Under the pieces are notes generated by a model, which worked only from the letters and a program-made list of their open reading frames with translations, had not been told where the DNA came from and ran no database searches. The position numbers were made by a program, and so were the translations under genes. Source: Niabella sp. (lineage in GTDB: Bacteria; Bacteroidota; Bacteroidia; Chitinophagales; Chitinophagaceae). Taken from it: 64,000 nucleotides of DNA. Positions 26,286-38,896 of the stretch are shown here, in pieces. Positions within the stretch are counted from its first letter, which is position 1. The number at the start of each line of letters is the position of its first letter. The stretch covers positions 434,001 to 498,000 of the forward strand of contig JAGIAT010000004.1 in the NCBI GenBank assembly GCA_017744715.1. Direction: 5' to 3'.

Positions 26286-26431
26286 ATGACCTTCTGGACC
26301 TTCCCGGAGAAAGGCTTCAAAGGACAAAAAAATTAAGAACTGATTTTAAATATAAAGTACTTAGACTGAACCGCCCAAGTACTTTATACAATATGAGACA
26401 GCTTCCATAAGCCCTTTCGGGGCAGGAGGCC

Positions 26432-27619
26432 TTATTTGATGATTTCAGTTACCTGACCTGCACCAACTGTACGTCCTCCTTCGCGGATCGCGAATTTCAG
26501 ACCTTTTTCCATAGCGATCGGAGTGATCAGTTTTACAGTCAAAGAGGTGTTATCACCAGGCATGATCATCTCAGTGCCTTCAGCCAGTGTACACTCACCA
26601 GTTACATCCGTTGTACGGAAATAGAACTGAGGACGGTATTTGTTGAAGAACGGAGTGTGACGACCACCTTCATCTTTGCTCAGTACGTAAACCTCTGCTT
26701 TGAATTCAGTGTGCGGAGTGATGGATCCGGGTTTGCAGATTACCATACCACGACGGATCTGGGTTTTCTCAATACCACGTAACAGCAGACCTGCGTTATC
26801 ACCAGCTTCACCTTCGTCCAGGATCTTGCGGAACATTTCCACACCTGTTACAGTAGAAGTGAGAGGTTTTTCCATCAGACCTACGATTTCTACAGGCTCA
26901 CCGGTTTTAATTTTACCTCTTTCGATACGGCCAGTAGCAACAGTACCACGACCAGTGATAGAGAACACGTCCTCAACACTCATCAGGAACGGCAGATCGA
27001 TCGGACGGGGAGGCAGCGGAATGTAGCTGTCTACAGCATCCATCAGTTCAGTGATGGCACCAACCCATTTTTCATCTCCAGCCAGTGCACCTGTTGCAGA
27101 ACCTTTGATAATGGGTGTGTTGTCACCGTCGAAACCACGTTTTGACAGCTCATCACGAACTTCCATTTCAACCAGGTCTAACAGTTCAGGATCATCAACC
27201 AGGTCAACTTTATTTAAGAAAACCACCATTTTAGGTACACCTACCTGTGCAGCCAAAAGGATGTGTTCTTTTGTTTGAGGCATCGGACCATCAGTAGCCG
27301 CTACCACCAGGATGGCTCCATCCATCTGGGCAGCACCAGTGATCATATTTTTAACGTAGTCAGCGTGACCGGGGCAATCTACGTGCGCGTAGTGACGAGT
27401 TGCAGTTTCATATTCTACGTGAGCTGTATTAATTGTAATACCTCTCTCTTTTTCTTCAGGTGCACCATCAATATCGTCATATTTTTTTGCCTGAGCTAAA
27501 CCTTGCTTAGCAAGAATCTCGGTAATAGCCGCAGTCAAAGTGGTTTTACCATGGTCAACGTGGCCAATGGTACCAATGTTTACGTGGGGTTTTTCCCGCT
27601 TAAAGGTCTCTTTTGACAT
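26432..27619 (-). CDS. tuf: Elongation factor Tu
   Basis: 395 residues. The GTPase motifs G1 GHVDHGKTT (residues 19-27), [10 protein letters not shown] (G3), NKVD (G4) and SATG (G5) are intact, as are the beta-barrel domains 2 and 3 ([24 protein letters not shown] at the end). It brings aminoacyl-tRNA to the ribosome. It follows tRNA-Thr and precedes tRNA-Trp in one operon. Codons appear strongly biased, as expected for a highly expressed gene. Confidence 0.98.
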   Translation of the reverse strand: MSKETFKREKPHVNIGTIGHVDHGKTTLTAAITEILAKQGLAQAKKYDDIDGAPEEKERGITINTAHVEYETATRHYAHVDCPGHADYVKNMITGAAQMDGAILVVAATDGPMPQTKEHILLAAQVGVPKMVVFLNKVDLVDDPELLDLVEMEVRDELSKRGFDGDNTPIIKGSATGALAGDEKWVGAITELMDAVDSYIPLPPRPIDLPFLMSVEDVFSITGRGTVATGRIERGKIKTGEPVEIVGLMEKPLTSTVTGVEMFRKILDEGEAGDNAGLLLRGIEKTQIRRGMVICKPGSITPHTEFKAEVYVLSKDEGGRHTPFFNKYRPQFYFRTTDVTGECTLAEGTEMIMPGDNTSLTVKLITPIAMEKGLKFAIREGGRTVGAGQVTEIIK

Positions 27620-27789
27620 TGTTATCTTTTTTAATTGTTTTTACTAAATTTTTATTTATTCACAAATCCAGCCAGGGCTGGATTGCAATGCTTAGCTGAA
27701 TTGCTTCTACAAAGGTGCAACCCATCTAAAATACCAAAAGAAGAGTCATTAACACCGGTTTTAACCAGAAATGACTGCTTCCATTTCAG

Positions 27790-27861
<72 letters not shown>

Positions 27862-27905
27862 GATCTCAGTTGATAGCTCAGGATCTGTTTAACACAAATC
27901 CCCGT

Positions 27906-27920
27906 CCCGCCTCCGGCGGG
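27906..27920. repeat. Small GC palindrome between two tRNAs
   Basis: CCCGCC TCC GGCGGG, 6-bp arms. A similar extragenic GC palindrome, GCCTGCC/GGCAGGC, lies between rplK and rplA (48110-48127). They look like short extragenic palindromes. Confidence 0.4.
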
Positions 27921-27941
27921 GCTCAACTACAAACGAAACAG

Positions 27942-28014
27942 AGCGGGAGACGAGGCTCGAACTCGCCACCTATAGCTTGGAAGGCTATCGCTCTACCAAA
28001 TGAGCTACTCCCGC
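27942..28014 (-). tRNA. tRNA-Gly (TCC anticodon)
   Basis: 73 nt. Acceptor GCGGGAG/CTCCCGC, anticodon stem ATAGC/GCTAT with loop CTTCCAA, T-loop TTCGAGC. CCA not encoded. Confidence 0.92.
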
Positions 28015-28020
28015 TTACCT

Positions 28021-28145
28021 AATTTGAAAATTTGAAAATGAGTTAATTTGAAAATTAAATCTTCTGCAAACATTCAAAACCCAAAGAACTCCTGCATTTG
28101 AAAAGTGCTATTTTCAAATCTTCAAATTACACATTTTCAAATTGC
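28021..28145. repeat. TTTGAAAAT degenerate repeat between tRNAs
   Basis: Several variants of AATTTGAAAATTTGAAAATG at the left and their reverse complements (ATTTTCAAATCTTCAAAT) at the right, so the stretch can form an AT-rich stem between tRNA-Tyr and tRNA-Gly. Confidence 0.5.
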
Positions 28146-28149
28146 ACTG

Positions 28150-28232
<83 letters not shown>

Positions 28233-28264
28233 AAACCAAAGCCACTCCCGGAGGAATGCTTTTG

Positions 28265-28337
28265 AGCCGAAGAAGGGAGTCGAACCCGCGACCTGCTGAT
28301 TACAAATCAGCTGCTCTACCAACTGAGCTACTTCGGC
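28265..28337 (-). tRNA. tRNA-Thr (TGT anticodon)
   Basis: 73 nt. Acceptor GCCGAAG/CTTCGGC, anticodon stem CTGAT/ATCAG with loop TTGTA, T-loop TTCGACT. CCA not encoded. First gene of the tRNA-tuf-secE-nusG unit. Confidence 0.92.
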
Positions 28338-28409
28338 TTATAAAAAGAACTAATTTCTGGTAGTTAGTGGCTGAAACACAGTACTGAACAGCTCCAAAAA
28401 TTGGGAAGG

Positions 28410-28417
28410 CAAAAGTA
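28410..28417 (-). promoter_or_regulatory. Putative -7 box of the tRNA-tuf-secE-nusG operon
   Basis: On the minus strand TACTTTTG, followed by C, fits TAnnTTTG. It is about 73 bases upstream of tRNA-Thr(TGT). An AT-rich segment lies further upstream, without a clean TTTG at the -33 distance. Confidence 0.55.
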
Positions 28418-28511
28418 AGGCTTTTTTATCATTCAATAAATTTTGTTGCCTACTTTTTTTATAATTTTTTATTGCAAAAATAAAAACCGGAATCAATGCT
28501 CTTTTCTCCTG

Positions 28512-29249
28512 TTATTCCGGCTTATCTGCAGCAATTAAAATAAAAAGCGGCCGCCGGGTTTCGTCCTGCATTTCGGGGTATTGAAGCAAGAGCTCCGGCG
28601 CCGGCTGCGGCTCCGCTACCCTGCGGATCCCGAACCCAGCATCCAGCAGCGTATTGATCCAGGCAGCCATTGTACGGTGGTACTTAACCACTTCATGCCC
28701 CAGGAAGTGCGTGGTGCGCAGGCCTTCTTCCTGGTACTGGTCTACCGGCCAGTGCAGCCGTTTTCCGGCCGCATCATAAAACCAATCCTGCGCTGCCCGC
28801 GCGGTAAACACCGGGTGCTCCGCAGAAAAGACCAAACGGCCGCCGGCGCTCAGCATCGTAAACATTCGTTTGCAAACACCCTCGTAATCCGCAATATAAT
28901 GCAGCGCCAGGGAGCTGATGATTACATCAAAAGAAGCGGGTGGAAATTCCACGGCCTCAATAGATTGCCGGAGGTACTGAATTTGGGTATACGCTGTATA
29001 GCTCCGGGCCTGTTCCAGCATCCTAGCAGACAGGTCCACGCCGGTTACCTGTACAGCACCCTGCTCGGCCGCATAGCGGCAATGCCACCCGTAGCCACAC
29101 CCCAGGTCCAGCACCCGCTTACCTTTCAGATCCGGCAGCATCGCACGCAAAACCGGCCACTCTCCCGCCGCCCCCAGCCCTTCCCGTGAGCGGGGCATAC
29201 GGCTGTAACGTTCAAAGAAAGACGGATCATCATATTTATTTTGTTCCAT
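28512..29249 (-). CDS. Class I SAM-dependent methyltransferase
   Basis: 245 residues from ATG 29249 (MEQNKYDDPSFFERYSRMPR), 11 bases past the upstream lipoprotein stop; the frame opens earlier but would overlap that gene. Motif I VLDLGCGYGWHCRYAAE, the acidic end of strand 2 in VTGVDLSARML, and ASFDVIISSLALHYIADYE (motifs of the UbiE/type-11 fold) are all intact. PVFTARAAQDWFYDAAGKRL and the DQYQEEG segment occur in small-molecule methylases of this group. Substrate unknown. Confidence 0.8.
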   Translation of the reverse strand: MEQNKYDDPSFFERYSRMPRSREGLGAAGEWPVLRAMLPDLKGKRVLDLGCGYGWHCRYAAEQGAVQVTGVDLSARMLEQARSYTAYTQIQYLRQSIEAVEFPPASFDVIISSLALHYIADYEGVCKRMFTMLSAGGRLVFSAEHPVFTARAAQDWFYDAAGKRLHWPVDQYQEEGLRTTHFLGHEVVKYHRTMAAWINTLLDAGFGIRRVAEPQPAPELLLQYPEMQDETRRPLFILIAADKPE

Positions 29250-29259
29250 GGCAGCAAAA

Positions 29260-29988
29260 TTACCCATCTCTTTTTTTAACGACGGCTCTGAAAAAACCAT
29301 CGGCCTTATTTCCGGAAGATTCCCCGTATTGATCGTAAAAGATGGATCCGAAGGAAATATAGCCATAGAGGCTGTCCCCGATGGAATATCTCGTCTTATC
29401 CAATATTAGTTTTTGCCACAACGGGATGTTACGGGGCTCCGGCATCCGGTCATCAAGCATATCATCATAATAGTAAGGCATGGAAAGGAACCTGGCCCCG
29501 GACTGATAAATAAAAAAGCCCTCCCCCCCAAGCCCGTACCAGGCCCCTATTTGAATCCGCAGGGTATTTTTTTCTAAATAGGCCTCACAATTACTGTTCG
29601 CTCCTATATTATTTTGAAAATAATGCTCCTTCCCTTCAAAATAGTTCCGTACGGTAATATAGTGGTCTATTTTGGCTGAACGTCTTGGCGGAAGGGAGCG
29701 ATCGCCCTTCTCTTTAAAGGAATTCAAATGTGGCTCCTCATTCCTATTCATCCATTGATAGGCCGTATCCCGTGAAAGATGCGGATCCACTTCAAAAACG
29801 CTCCAGTAGCGCTCATCTGTGTAAGAAACGGCAAACCGGTGCAGATTACGTGTGTCGTGCCTGAATACACTATCTACAACCCTTTCCATCCGGTTACGTG
29901 GCAATTCGAGGAACGCATTTTTAACCGGTTTTGACCGGCAACCGATCAAAGCTCCGGTCAATAATAGAATAAGGCATCCGGTACGCAT
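29260..29988 (-). CDS. Predicted lipoprotein, function unknown
   Basis: 242 residues. MRTGCLILLLTGALIGC is a lipoprotein signal with lipobox LIGC. The mature part is mixed alpha/beta with aromatic-rich strands (GAWYGLGGEGFFIYQSGARF, YSIGDSLYGYISFGSIFYD); no family recognised. Followed after 11 bases by the methyltransferase, so likely one transcript. Confidence 0.65.
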   Translation of the reverse strand: MRTGCLILLLTGALIGCRSKPVKNAFLELPRNRMERVVDSVFRHDTRNLHRFAVSYTDERYWSVFEVDPHLSRDTAYQWMNRNEEPHLNSFKEKGDRSLPPRRSAKIDHYITVRNYFEGKEHYFQNNIGANSNCEAYLEKNTLRIQIGAWYGLGGEGFFIYQSGARFLSMPYYYDDMLDDRMPEPRNIPLWQKLILDKTRYSIGDSLYGYISFGSIFYDQYGESSGNKADGFFRAVVKKRDG

Positions 29989-30205
29989 AAAGATTTGATT
30001 TGTCTAATTAGGAACCGGTATCAAAAATAGCTTTATGTCTTGGCCAATAAGGACACTACCCGTGGCGCAAGTCATGGTTTGTATCTCCACAAACTATTTA
30101 AGAGAACTGCCATTTTAATAAAATAGATTCCGGTGTATTGTAACGATGCTTTTGTCATCAAAATTGCACAAAAAGCCCTGCTGCAGCCCGTTCCCCAGCG
30201 TCTCC
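29989..30205. other. Intergenic stretch downstream of rpoC, nothing recognised
   Basis: About 215 bases between the rpoC terminator and the lipoprotein start. No ORF of interest, no repeat, no clear -7 box. Confidence 0.5.
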
Positions 30206-30212
30206 ATAAAAA

Positions 30213-30236
30213 AAGAGCGGCTTTGCAGCCGCTCTT
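30213..30236 (-). terminator. Rho-independent terminator after rpoC
   Basis: 10-bp perfect stem AAGAGCGGCT/AGCCGCTCTT with a 4-nt loop, followed on the minus strand by a T-run (TTTTTTTATGG region). It lies 34 bases past the rpoC stop. Confidence 0.9.
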
Positions 30237-30269
30237 GAAACTTATAAAGATTAAAATCTACAGATCTGT

Positions 30270-33200
30270 TTATTCTTCTTCGTCAAAAGACATCGCCTCA
30301 CGTGCTGTTTGCAACAGTTCGTATTCTTCTTTGCTTCCTACGATCATGTTTTCAAACTCACGTAAACCGGTACCCGCAGGGATGTGGTGACCGGTGATCA
30401 CGTTTTCTTTCAGACCGAGCATTTCATCTGCTTTACCATGGATGGCGGCAGAAGACAGTACCTTAGTGGTTTCCTGGAAGGAAGCCGCCGAGATCCAGCT
30501 TTGTACACCCAGCGAAGCCTTGGTGATCCCCAGCAATGTGGGGGCCGAAGTAGCCGGCTGTGCATCGCGGTATTCCACTGTTTTCTTGTCGTTACGACGC
30601 AATACAGAGTTCTCTTCCCGCAGCTCTCTCAGGCTGATGATCTGACCTGCACGCAGCTTACCGGAATCACCCGGATCGGTGATTACTTTCTTCTCGTATA
30701 CAAAGTCGTTCTCATCCACAAATTCAAATTTATCTACCAGGTCATCTTCCAGGAAGCGGGTATCACCCGGATCCACGATGCTTACCTTACGCATCATCTG
30801 GCGAACGATCACCTCAATGTGCTTATCGTTGATCCGCACACCCTGTAAACGGTATACCTCCTGGATCTCATTTACCACATACTGCTGTACGGCAAACGGT
30901 CCCTGGATGGAAAGAATATCCTGCGGAGAGATCTGTCCATCGGAAAGCGGGCTACCTGCTTTTACAAAATCACCATCCTGCGCCAGGATCTGTCTTGTAA
31001 GCGGTACCAGGTATTTGCGGGTCACACCATCTTTTGCTTCGATAATGATCTCCCGGTTACCGCGTTTAACGGCACCCATGGAAACCACCCCGTCAATTTC
31101 CGATACAACAGCCGGGCTGCTGGGGTTCCGTGCTTCAAACAGCTCGGTTACACGCGGCAGACCCCCGGTGATATCTTTCAGTTTACCCAGAATACGCGGT
31201 ATCTTAACCAGTACGCGGCCGGCCTTCACTTCATCACCATCATCCAGCATCAGGTGGCTACCGGTAGGTAAGTTGTAGGATTTATTTTCTTTGCCTTCTA
31301 CTACAATAGACGGAATTTTTGTTTTATCGCGGGTTTCGATTACCACTTTCTCACGGTGACCGGTTTGCTCATCGGCTTCTTCACGGTAAGTAACCCCTTC
31401 GATCACATTTTCAAACTTCAGCACACCATCCACTTCCGCAATGATCACATTGTTGTAAGGATCCCATGAGCAGATCGCATCTCCCTTGGAGATCTTCTGA
31501 CCGTCTTTCACCAGCAACGTTGATCCGTAAGGAATGTTATTGGTAATTAACAGGCGGTCATTTTTGGTGTCAATGATACGGGCTTCACCGGTACGACCAA
31601 TTACCACACGTACATCATCTCCTTCTGCATTGGTTGTGATAACCGAACGCACACCGTCAAACTGGATGGTACCATCGAACTTGGCGATTAAAGTAGATTC
31701 TACAGATGCAGAACCTGCCACACCACCCACGTGGAACGTACGCAGGGTTAACTGTGTACCCGGCTCACCGATGGACTGGGCCGCAATGATACCTACGGCA
31801 TCCCCTTTCTGGGCCAGGATACCGGATGCCAGGTTCTTACCATAGCATTTCACGCAACAACCCCGTTTGCTTTCGCAGGTCAGTACAGAACGGATCTCGA
31901 TCGACTCAATACCCGCAGCTTCAATCCTGCGTGCTTTTTCGGCAGAAATTTCAGTACCCGCTTCCAGCAACAGTTCGTCGCTCTGCGGATCATAAATATC
32001 ATGCAGGGAAGTACGTCCTTCGATACGATCGGCCAGCGGCTCAATCACATCCTCGTTGTCTTTTAAGGCAGCGATGGAAATACCTCTTAATGTACCGCAA
32101 TCTTCTTCGGTAATTACCACATCCTGTGCTACGTCTACCAGACGACGGGTCAGGTAACCGGCATCGGCCGTTTTCAGGGCCGTATCCGCAAGACCTTTAC
32201 GCGCACCGTGCGTAGAGATGAAGTAATCCAATACATTCAGTCCGCCCTTAAAGTTGGAAAGGATCGGGTTCTCAATGATCTCAGACCCGGTAGAGCCTGA
32301 TTTCCTCGGCTTGGCCATCAATCCTCTGATACCCGCCAGCTGCTTGATCTGCTGCTTGCTACCACGGGCTCCGGAATCCAGCATCATGTATACAGAGTTG
32401 AACCCTTGTTTATCGGCGCTCAGCTCACGGATCAGTGTTTCTGTAAGACGTGTATCCACACGGCTCCAGATATCCACGATCTGGTTATAACGCTCGTTAT
32501 TGGTGATCAATCCCATGTTATAGTTATCCCACACTTCATCTACCTCTCCTTTTGCATTGTCCAGTAATTCCTGTTTGATATCAGGAATGATCAGGTCATT
32601 GATGCTGAAGGACAAACCGCCCTGGAACGCCGTACGGAATCCTAATTGTTTGATATCATCCAGGAACTTCGCCGTTTTTGGAACGTCGGTGATCTCGATG
32701 ATGTCGCCAATGATTTCCCGCAGGTTCTTTTTGGTCAGCAATGCATTTACAAAACCTACTTCTTCCGGTACATTCTGGTTGAAAATAACGCGGCCAACCG
32801 TGGTTTCGATTAATTTCTTTTCCAGCTGACCGGTCTTCTCGTTCCGCACAACACCTTTTACCTTGATCCATGCGTGCAGATCGATCTGCTTTTCATTGTA
32901 CGCAATGATCACTTCTTCTGCAGAATAAAAGGCTTTTCCTTCTCCGCGCACTTTTTCAGTGTCGGTCGATTTTTTGCCCTTGGTAATATAGTACAGACCC
33001 AGTACCATGTCCTGAGAAGGCAGGGTAATGGGGGTACCGTTCTGAGGGTTCAGGATGTTGTGGGAGGCCAGCATCAGCAGCTGGGCTTCCAGGATCGCAG
33101 CATTGCTCAGGGGTACGTGTACCGCCATCTGGTCACCATCAAAGTCGGCGTTGAAGGCCGCGGTAACCAGGGGGTGCAGCTGAATCGCTTTTCCTTCGAT

Positions 33201-34565
33201 CAGCTTTGGCTGGAAGGCCTGGATAGACAGGCGGTGCAGCGTTGGGGCACGGTTTAACATTACCGGGTGCCCTTTTAAAATATTTTCAAGGATATCCCAA
33301 ACCACCGCTTCTTTTTTATCAACCAGTTTACGGGCCGATTTTACGGTTTTTACGATACCTCTTTCAATCAGTTTACGAATGATGAACGGTTTAAATAATT
33401 CTGCCGCCATATCTTTTGGCAGACCGCACTCATGCATTTTCATTTCCGGACCTACTACGATTACCGAACGGCCGGAGTAGTCTACACGTTTACCCAACAG
33501 GTTCTGACGGAAACGTCCCTGTTTTCCTTTCAGCACATCACTCAGTGATTTCAATGCACGGCCACCTTCAGCTTTAACGGCATTGGATTTCCTGGAGTTA
33601 TCAAACAATGAGTCGATCGCTTCCTGGAGCATCCGCTTTTCGTTACGCAGGATCACCTCAGGTGCTTTGATCTCCATCAAACGTTTCAGACGGTTGTTCC
33701 GGATGATCACCCGGCGGTACAGGTCGTTCAGATCCGAAGATGCGAAACGGCCGCCATCCAGGGGCACCAGCGGACGCAGTTCCGGCGGAATTACCGGAAT
33801 GTACTGCATAATCATCCATTCCGGACGGTTGGTGATCCGAGTATTGGCATCGCGGAACGCTTCCACCACGCTCAAACGCTTTAAGGCATCGGCCTTGCGC
33901 TGCTGAGAGGTTTCGGTAGCCGCGGAGTTTCTTAAATCGAAGGATAACTGATCCAGGTCGATGCGCTGCAACAGGTCATGCACCGCCTCAGCACCCATTT
34001 TCGCGATGAACTTCTGCGGATCATCATCGGGCAGGTACTGGTTATCTTTCGGAAGCGTATCCAGGATATCCAGGTATTCTTCTTCTGTTAACAGGTCGCC
34101 GTAGTTCTGCCCTTTATCCTCACGTACACCTGCCTGGATCACCACATATCTTTCATAATAGATGATGGTCTCCAGTTTCTTGGAGCTCATTCCCAGCAGG
34201 TAACCAATTTTGTTGGGCAGGGATTTGAAGTACCAGATATGTACCACCGGTACCACCAGTTTAATATGCCCCATCCGCTCGCGACGTACTTTCTTCTCCG
34301 TAACCTCCACACCACAACGATCACACACAATGCCTTTATAACGGATGCGCTTGTACTTTCCGCAGGCGCACTCATAGTCCTTTACCGGACCAAATATTCT
34401 TTCGCAAAACAAACCGTCACGTTCAGGTTTGTAAGTACGGTAGTTAATAGTTTCAGGCTTTAATACCTCACCATGACTTTTTTCCAGGATGGTATCCGGG
34501 GAAGCCAAACCGATGGTGATTTTTGAAAACGCTGCCTTTGGGCGATTGTCTTTTTTAGTAGCCAT
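30270..34565 (-). CDS. rpoC: RNA polymerase beta' subunit
   Basis: 1431 residues. N-terminal zinc ribbon ([20 protein letters not shown], about 66-85), the catalytic [12 protein letters not shown] with three Asp (about 471-482), the bridge/trigger region around [20 protein letters not shown], the second zinc site ([13 protein letters not shown]), and a C-terminal acidic tail. Length and layout are standard for Bacteroidota. It follows rpoB with a 165-base gap that contains a long hairpin. Confidence 0.98.
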   Translation of the reverse strand: MATKKDNRPKAAFSKITIGLASPDTILEKSHGEVLKPETINYRTYKPERDGLFCERIFGPVKDYECACGKYKRIRYKGIVCDRCGVEVTEKKVRRERMGHIKLVVPVVHIWYFKSLPNKIGYLLGMSSKKLETIIYYERYVVIQAGVREDKGQNYGDLLTEEEYLDILDTLPKDNQYLPDDDPQKFIAKMGAEAVHDLLQRIDLDQLSFDLRNSAATETSQQRKADALKRLSVVEAFRDANTRITNRPEWMIMQYIPVIPPELRPLVPLDGGRFASSDLNDLYRRVIIRNNRLKRLMEIKAPEVILRNEKRMLQEAIDSLFDNSRKSNAVKAEGGRALKSLSDVLKGKQGRFRQNLLGKRVDYSGRSVIVVGPEMKMHECGLPKDMAAELFKPFIIRKLIERGIVKTVKSARKLVDKKEAVVWDILENILKGHPVMLNRAPTLHRLSIQAFQPKLIEGKAIQLHPLVTAAFNADFDGDQMAVHVPLSNAAILEAQLLMLASHNILNPQNGTPITLPSQDMVLGLYYITKGKKSTDTEKVRGEGKAFYSAEEVIIAYNEKQIDLHAWIKVKGVVRNEKTGQLEKKLIETTVGRVIFNQNVPEEVGFVNALLTKKNLREIIGDIIEITDVPKTAKFLDDIKQLGFRTAFQGGLSFSINDLIIPDIKQELLDNAKGEVDEVWDNYNMGLITNNERYNQIVDIWSRVDTRLTETLIRELSADKQGFNSVYMMLDSGARGSKQQIKQLAGIRGLMAKPRKSGSTGSEIIENPILSNFKGGLNVLDYFISTHGARKGLADTALKTADAGYLTRRLVDVAQDVVITEEDCGTLRGISIAALKDNEDVIEPLADRIEGRTSLHDIYDPQSDELLLEAGTEISAEKARRIEAAGIESIEIRSVLTCESKRGCCVKCYGKNLASGILAQKGDAVGIIAAQSIGEPGTQLTLRTFHVGGVAGSASVESTLIAKFDGTIQFDGVRSVITTNAEGDDVRVVIGRTGEARIIDTKNDRLLITNNIPYGSTLLVKDGQKISKGDAICSWDPYNNVIIAEVDGVLKFENVIEGVTYREEADEQTGHREKVVIETRDKTKIPSIVVEGKENKSYNLPTGSHLMLDDGDEVKAGRVLVKIPRILGKLKDITGGLPRVTELFEARNPSSPAVVSEIDGVVSMGAVKRGNREIIIEAKDGVTRKYLVPLTRQILAQDGDFVKAGSPLSDGQISPQDILSIQGPFAVQQYVVNEIQEVYRLQGVRINDKHIEVIVRQMMRKVSIVDPGDTRFLEDDLVDKFEFVDENDFVYEKKVITDPGDSGKLRAGQIISLRELREENSVLRRNDKKTVEYRDAQPATSAPTLLGITKASLGVQSWISAASFQETTKVLSSAAIHGKADEMLGLKENVITGHHIPAGTGLREFENMIVGSKEEYELLQTAREAMSFDEEE

Positions 34566-34676
34566 AATCTTATTGAAGATTTGAGATTCAGGATTTGGGA
34601 GTTGAACGCTTCAAAATCCCGGTCTCTATTTTAATGCTGTTTTTTGCTTTTGTTATTGATTCCGATTTGGATGATT

Positions 34677-34722
34677 CATAATGAAAGCCAACGGTGAATT
34701 TCACCATTGACTTTTCATTATG
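34677..34722 (-). repeat. Long imperfect hairpin between rpoB and rpoC
   Basis: Arms of about 22 bases (CATAATGAAA-GCCAACGGTGAA and its near complement) with a tiny centre. In the rpoB-rpoC transcript it forms a stem of about 20 bp with a few mismatches. No T-run follows, so it is more likely a processing or stability element than a terminator. Confidence 0.55.
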
Positions 34723-34730
34723 CACTGTCT

Positions 34731-37700
34731 TTATTCAAAGGTCAGGTCTAATCCCAAACCTCTTAATTCGTGTATCAATACATTGAACGACTCCGGTACA
34801 CCTGCTCTTGGAATGTTATCCCCTTTTACAATGCTCTCATAGGTTTTTGCACGACCTATGATATCATCCGATTTAATGGTTAACAGCTCCTGCAGGATGC
34901 TGGATGCTCCGTAGGCTTCCAGTGCCCATACCTCCATCTCACCAAAACGCTGACCACCAAACTGGGCTTTACCACCCAGCGGCTGTTGTGTAATCAGGCT
35001 GTATGGCCCGATAGAACGTGCGTGCATCTTGTCATCCACCATGTGGTGCAGTTTGATCATATAGATCACGCCCACGGTTGCTTTCTGGTGGAAGCGCTCG
35101 CCGGTTTCACCATCGTACAGGTACGTGTGACCGAACTTAGGAATAGTAGCATCTGCACAATACTTTTCAATCTCTTCCGGCTCAGCACCATCAAAGATCG
35201 GAGTGGCAAATTTTACACCCAGTTCTTTCCCGGCCCATCCCAGTACGGTTTCGTAGATCTGCCCCAGGTTCATACGGCTTGGTACCCCCAACGGGTTCAG
35301 TACGATATCCACCGGACTTCCGTCTTCCAGGAACGGCATATCTTCCTGGCGAACAATTTTCGCTACGATCCCTTTGTTACCGTGGCGGCCCGCCATTTTA
35401 TCTCCTACTTTTAGTTTCCGTTTTACAGCCAGGTATACTTTTGCCAGTTTCAACACACCTGCAGGCAGTTCATCCCCGATAGAGATATTGAATTTCTCGC
35501 GTTTGTATCGTCCCAGCTCTTCGTTAAACTTGATATTGTAGTTGTGCAACAGGGTGTTGATCTGATCATTGATCTTCTCATCGTTGGTCCAGCCCAGCGG
35601 ATTGATGTTGGCATAATCCAGTGAACCCAGATTTTTTGCATGGAACTTCGATCCCTTGCCGATCACGATCTCATCAAAGCTGTTCATCACACCGGCAGAA
35701 ACCTGGTTCTCCAGGATGGTACCCAGTTTTTCCAGCAGTACATTCAGCAGATCCTGCTCGTTCTTCTCGTGTGCTTTATCCAGCTTTTCGATGGCTGCTT
35801 TCTCACGCACTTTTGCATTCTTGTCTTTCTTGGCGCGCTGGAACAGTTTTTTACCGATCACCACACCTTCTACCCCGTTCGGCGCTTTTAAGGAAGCGTC
35901 CTTTGCATCACCGGCTTTGTCACCAAAGATGGCGCGGAGCAGTTTTTCCTCAGGAGTCGGATCGCTCTCTCCTTTCGGAGTGATTTTACCGATCAGGATA
36001 TCGCCTTCCTTCACCTGGGCACCGATCCGGATGATACCGTTCTCGTCCAGGTCCTTGGTCGCTTCTTCAGAAACGTTCGGGATATCGGAGGTTAATTCTT
36101 CCTCTCCTAATTTAGTATCACGTACTTCCAGTTCGTATTCGGAAATGTGAATGGACGTGAACATATCTTCTTTTACCACGCGCTCGCTGATCACAATGGC
36201 ATCCTCAAAGTTGTAACCTTTCCAGGGCATGAACGCCACTTTCAGGTTTTTACCCAGGGCCAGCTCTCCGTTGCGGGTAGCATAGCCGTTGGTGAGGAAG
36301 TCGCCCGCTTTTACCTTTTGCCCTTTCTTTACAGCCGGGTTCAGGTTCATGCAGGTTTCGTGGTTGGTTTTGATGAACTTGGTTAATTTATACACCTTCA
36401 GGTCTTCTTCAAAGCTCACCAGTTTCTCATTCACATCACGGTCATAGCGCACATGGATCTCGTTGGCATCTACAAACTCAACCACACCATTTCCTTCTGC
36501 GTGGATCTGGATCCGGGAATCCCTTGCCGCCTTGCCTTCCAGGCCGGTACCCACGATCGGTTCGTCCGGGCGCAGCAGCGGCACTGCCTGGCGTTGCATG
36601 TTTGATCCCATCAGCGCACGGTTGGCATCATCGTGCTCCAGGAAGGGGATCAGGGAGGCGCTCAAACCTACGATCTGGTTAGGTGCCACATCCATATATT
36701 CAACTTCGCTCTTGTCAAGAATCGGGAAGTCACCGGTTTCACGGCTTTCTACCCGCTCGTTCACAAAATTACCCTGCTCATCCAGCTTGGCACTTGCCTG
36801 TGCGATCTTTGCCGAATCTTCCTCTTCCGCGCTTAGCAGTTCCAGTTCTTTCATATTTACCTTACCATCGGTAACCTTCCGGTAAGGCGTTTCAATAAAG
36901 CCCATTTCATTGATCTTCGCATGTACGCAAAGCGTAGAGATCAGACCGATGTTCGGACCTTCCGGTGTTTCAATCGTACAAAGACGGCCGTAGTGCGAGT
37001 AGTGTACGTCACGTACCTCAAACCCGGCACGCTCACGGCTCAAACCGCCTGGCCCCAGCGCAGAGATACGGCGTTTGTGCGTAATCTCGGATAAGGGATT
37101 GGTCTGATCCAGGAACTGCGATAACTGCGATGTTCCGAAGAACGAGTTGATCACAGACGAAAGGGTACGCGCGTTGATGAGGTCAACCGGCGTAAACACC
37201 TCATTGTCCCTCACATTCATACGCTCACGGATGGTACGGGCCATACGGGCCAAACCAACACCGAATTGCGCATATAATTGTTCCCCTACGGTACGTACAC
37301 GACGGTTGCTCAGGTGATCGATGTCATCGATCTCCGCTTTACCATTGGTTAACCGTACGAGGTATTTAATAATCTCAATAATATCTTCTTTTGTCAGCGT
37401 CTTCTGTGTAACCGGCGCATCGATATTCAGTTTGCGGTTGATCTTGTAGCGGCCTACTTCACCCAGGTCATAACGCTTGTCGCTAAAGAACAATTTATCA
37501 ATGATACCGCGGGCCGTTTCGTTATCCGGTGCATCCGCGCCTCTTAACTGGCGGTAGATGAACTGAACGGCTTCCAGCTCGCTGTTGGAAGTATCTTTGT
37601 TTAAGGTATTGTAGATAATGGCATAGTCTCCGCCCACATCTTCGCGCTGTACGAAAACGCTCTTCACATCCATATCAGCAATAATGTCGATCGCTTCTTC

Positions 37701-38534
37701 ATCCAGCACCACATCCCGCTCCATCACGATCTCATTCCGCTCAATGGAAACCACTTCACCGGTATCTTCATCTACGAAATCTTCTACCCAGGTGCGTAAA
37801 ACCCGTGCAGCAAGGCGTTTGCCCAGTTGCTTTTCCAGCGATTTACGGTCGCCGGGAACTTCATCGGCCATACCAAACAGCTCCAGGATATCCTTATCGG
37901 TTTCATAGCCGATGGAACGCAGCAGTGTGGTAACCGGGAATTTTTTCTTACGGTCGATATACGCATACATCACGTTATTGATGTCGGTAGCAAATTCCAT
38001 CCAGGATCCTTTAAAAGGAATCACACGGGCAGAATAGATCTTCGTTCCGTTCGGGTGTACAGACTGGCCAAAGAATACCCCGGGAGAACGATGCAGCTGC
38101 GAAACCACTACGCGCTCCGCACCGTTGATCACAAAGGTACCGCGGGGCGTCATGTAAGGAATATTTCCCAGAAATACGTCCTGTACAATGGTTTGGAAAT
38201 CCACATGCTCTTCATCATTACAGCTCAGCCGCAGCTTTGCCTTCAGGGGCACCGCATAGGTCAGTCCGCGCTCCATACATTCATCGATCGAGTAGCGGGG
38301 CGGATCGATAAAGTAATCCAGAAACTCCAGTACAAAGATATTGCGGGTGTCAGTGATGGGGAAGTTGTCCTTAAATACCCGGAACAGGCCCTCAATATTG
38401 CGTTTGTCTGGTGTGGTTTCTAATTGGAAAAATTCCTTAAAGGATTGAATCTGAACTTCCAGAAGATCGGGTGTTTCAGCTAAATGCTTGATCTTTCCGA
38501 AATTTACTCTTGAATTCACTTTTGTTGATGACAT
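34731..38534 (-). CDS. rpoB: RNA polymerase beta subunit
   Basis: 1267 residues, standard for Bacteroidota. The rifampicin-region segment ([23 protein letters not shown], here [17 protein letters not shown] then [11 protein letters not shown]) is intact and shows the wild-type Q, D, H, R and S positions. [12 protein letters not shown] and the C-terminal [20 protein letters not shown] are also present. It is preceded by its own promoter-like box, consistent with the unlinking from rplL. Confidence 0.98.
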   Translation of the reverse strand: MSSTKVNSRVNFGKIKHLAETPDLLEVQIQSFKEFFQLETTPDKRNIEGLFRVFKDNFPITDTRNIFVLEFLDYFIDPPRYSIDECMERGLTYAVPLKAKLRLSCNDEEHVDFQTIVQDVFLGNIPYMTPRGTFVINGAERVVVSQLHRSPGVFFGQSVHPNGTKIYSARVIPFKGSWMEFATDINNVMYAYIDRKKKFPVTTLLRSIGYETDKDILELFGMADEVPGDRKSLEKQLGKRLAARVLRTWVEDFVDEDTGEVVSIERNEIVMERDVVLDEEAIDIIADMDVKSVFVQREDVGGDYAIIYNTLNKDTSNSELEAVQFIYRQLRGADAPDNETARGIIDKLFFSDKRYDLGEVGRYKINRKLNIDAPVTQKTLTKEDIIEIIKYLVRLTNGKAEIDDIDHLSNRRVRTVGEQLYAQFGVGLARMARTIRERMNVRDNEVFTPVDLINARTLSSVINSFFGTSQLSQFLDQTNPLSEITHKRRISALGPGGLSRERAGFEVRDVHYSHYGRLCTIETPEGPNIGLISTLCVHAKINEMGFIETPYRKVTDGKVNMKELELLSAEEEDSAKIAQASAKLDEQGNFVNERVESRETGDFPILDKSEVEYMDVAPNQIVGLSASLIPFLEHDDANRALMGSNMQRQAVPLLRPDEPIVGTGLEGKAARDSRIQIHAEGNGVVEFVDANEIHVRYDRDVNEKLVSFEEDLKVYKLTKFIKTNHETCMNLNPAVKKGQKVKAGDFLTNGYATRNGELALGKNLKVAFMPWKGYNFEDAIVISERVVKEDMFTSIHISEYELEVRDTKLGEEELTSDIPNVSEEATKDLDENGIIRIGAQVKEGDILIGKITPKGESDPTPEEKLLRAIFGDKAGDAKDASLKAPNGVEGVVIGKKLFQRAKKDKNAKVREKAAIEKLDKAHEKNEQDLLNVLLEKLGTILENQVSAGVMNSFDEIVIGKGSKFHAKNLGSLDYANINPLGWTNDEKINDQINTLLHNYNIKFNEELGRYKREKFNISIGDELPAGVLKLAKVYLAVKRKLKVGDKMAGRHGNKGIVAKIVRQEDMPFLEDGSPVDIVLNPLGVPSRMNLGQIYETVLGWAGKELGVKFATPIFDGAEPEEIEKYCADATIPKFGHTYLYDGETGERFHQKATVGVIYMIKLHHMVDDKMHARSIGPYSLITQQPLGGKAQFGGQRFGEMEVWALEAYGASSILQELLTIKSDDIIGRAKTYESIVKGDNIPRAGVPESFNVLIHELRGLGLDLTFE

Positions 38535-38679
38535 ATGTTATAAACCCGGTTTTTTAATGATTGATCAGGTACAAAACAAGAACAGGATTACTTTTATTGC
38601 TAAAAGAAATCCATTGAAATTCAATTACATGAACCTATTTTGTTTAATCAATTTTTTATTGGCCAAAATAAAAGGAAGG

Positions 38680-38687
38680 CAAAGTTA
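38680..38687 (-). promoter_or_regulatory. Putative -7 box of rpoBC
   Basis: TAACTTTG followed by C on the minus strand fits TAnnTTTG exactly. It lies about 146 bases before the rpoB ATG. This supports independent transcription of rpoBC. Confidence 0.55.
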
Positions 38688-38896
38688 AGGAAAACTTTGA
38701 AAAGAAGAAAACTTCTCACAAGAATATTGCCAGATCCTGACATTTCTAAAAATTTATTGGAAAAGTTGCAGGCATCAGCACGCCGGTTTTCCGTTATTTT
38801 TTTGCAGGGGAACAGCTTCAAATATATAAATAATTGATTGTCAATCAAGGCCCTTGCGTTGCCGGCCCCCTTTAAAAAGTACCGTATGATGCAAGA

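Noticed and set aside
31534..33906. Plus-strand frames opposite rpoC and rpoB
   Set aside because: Shadows of strongly biased essential genes.
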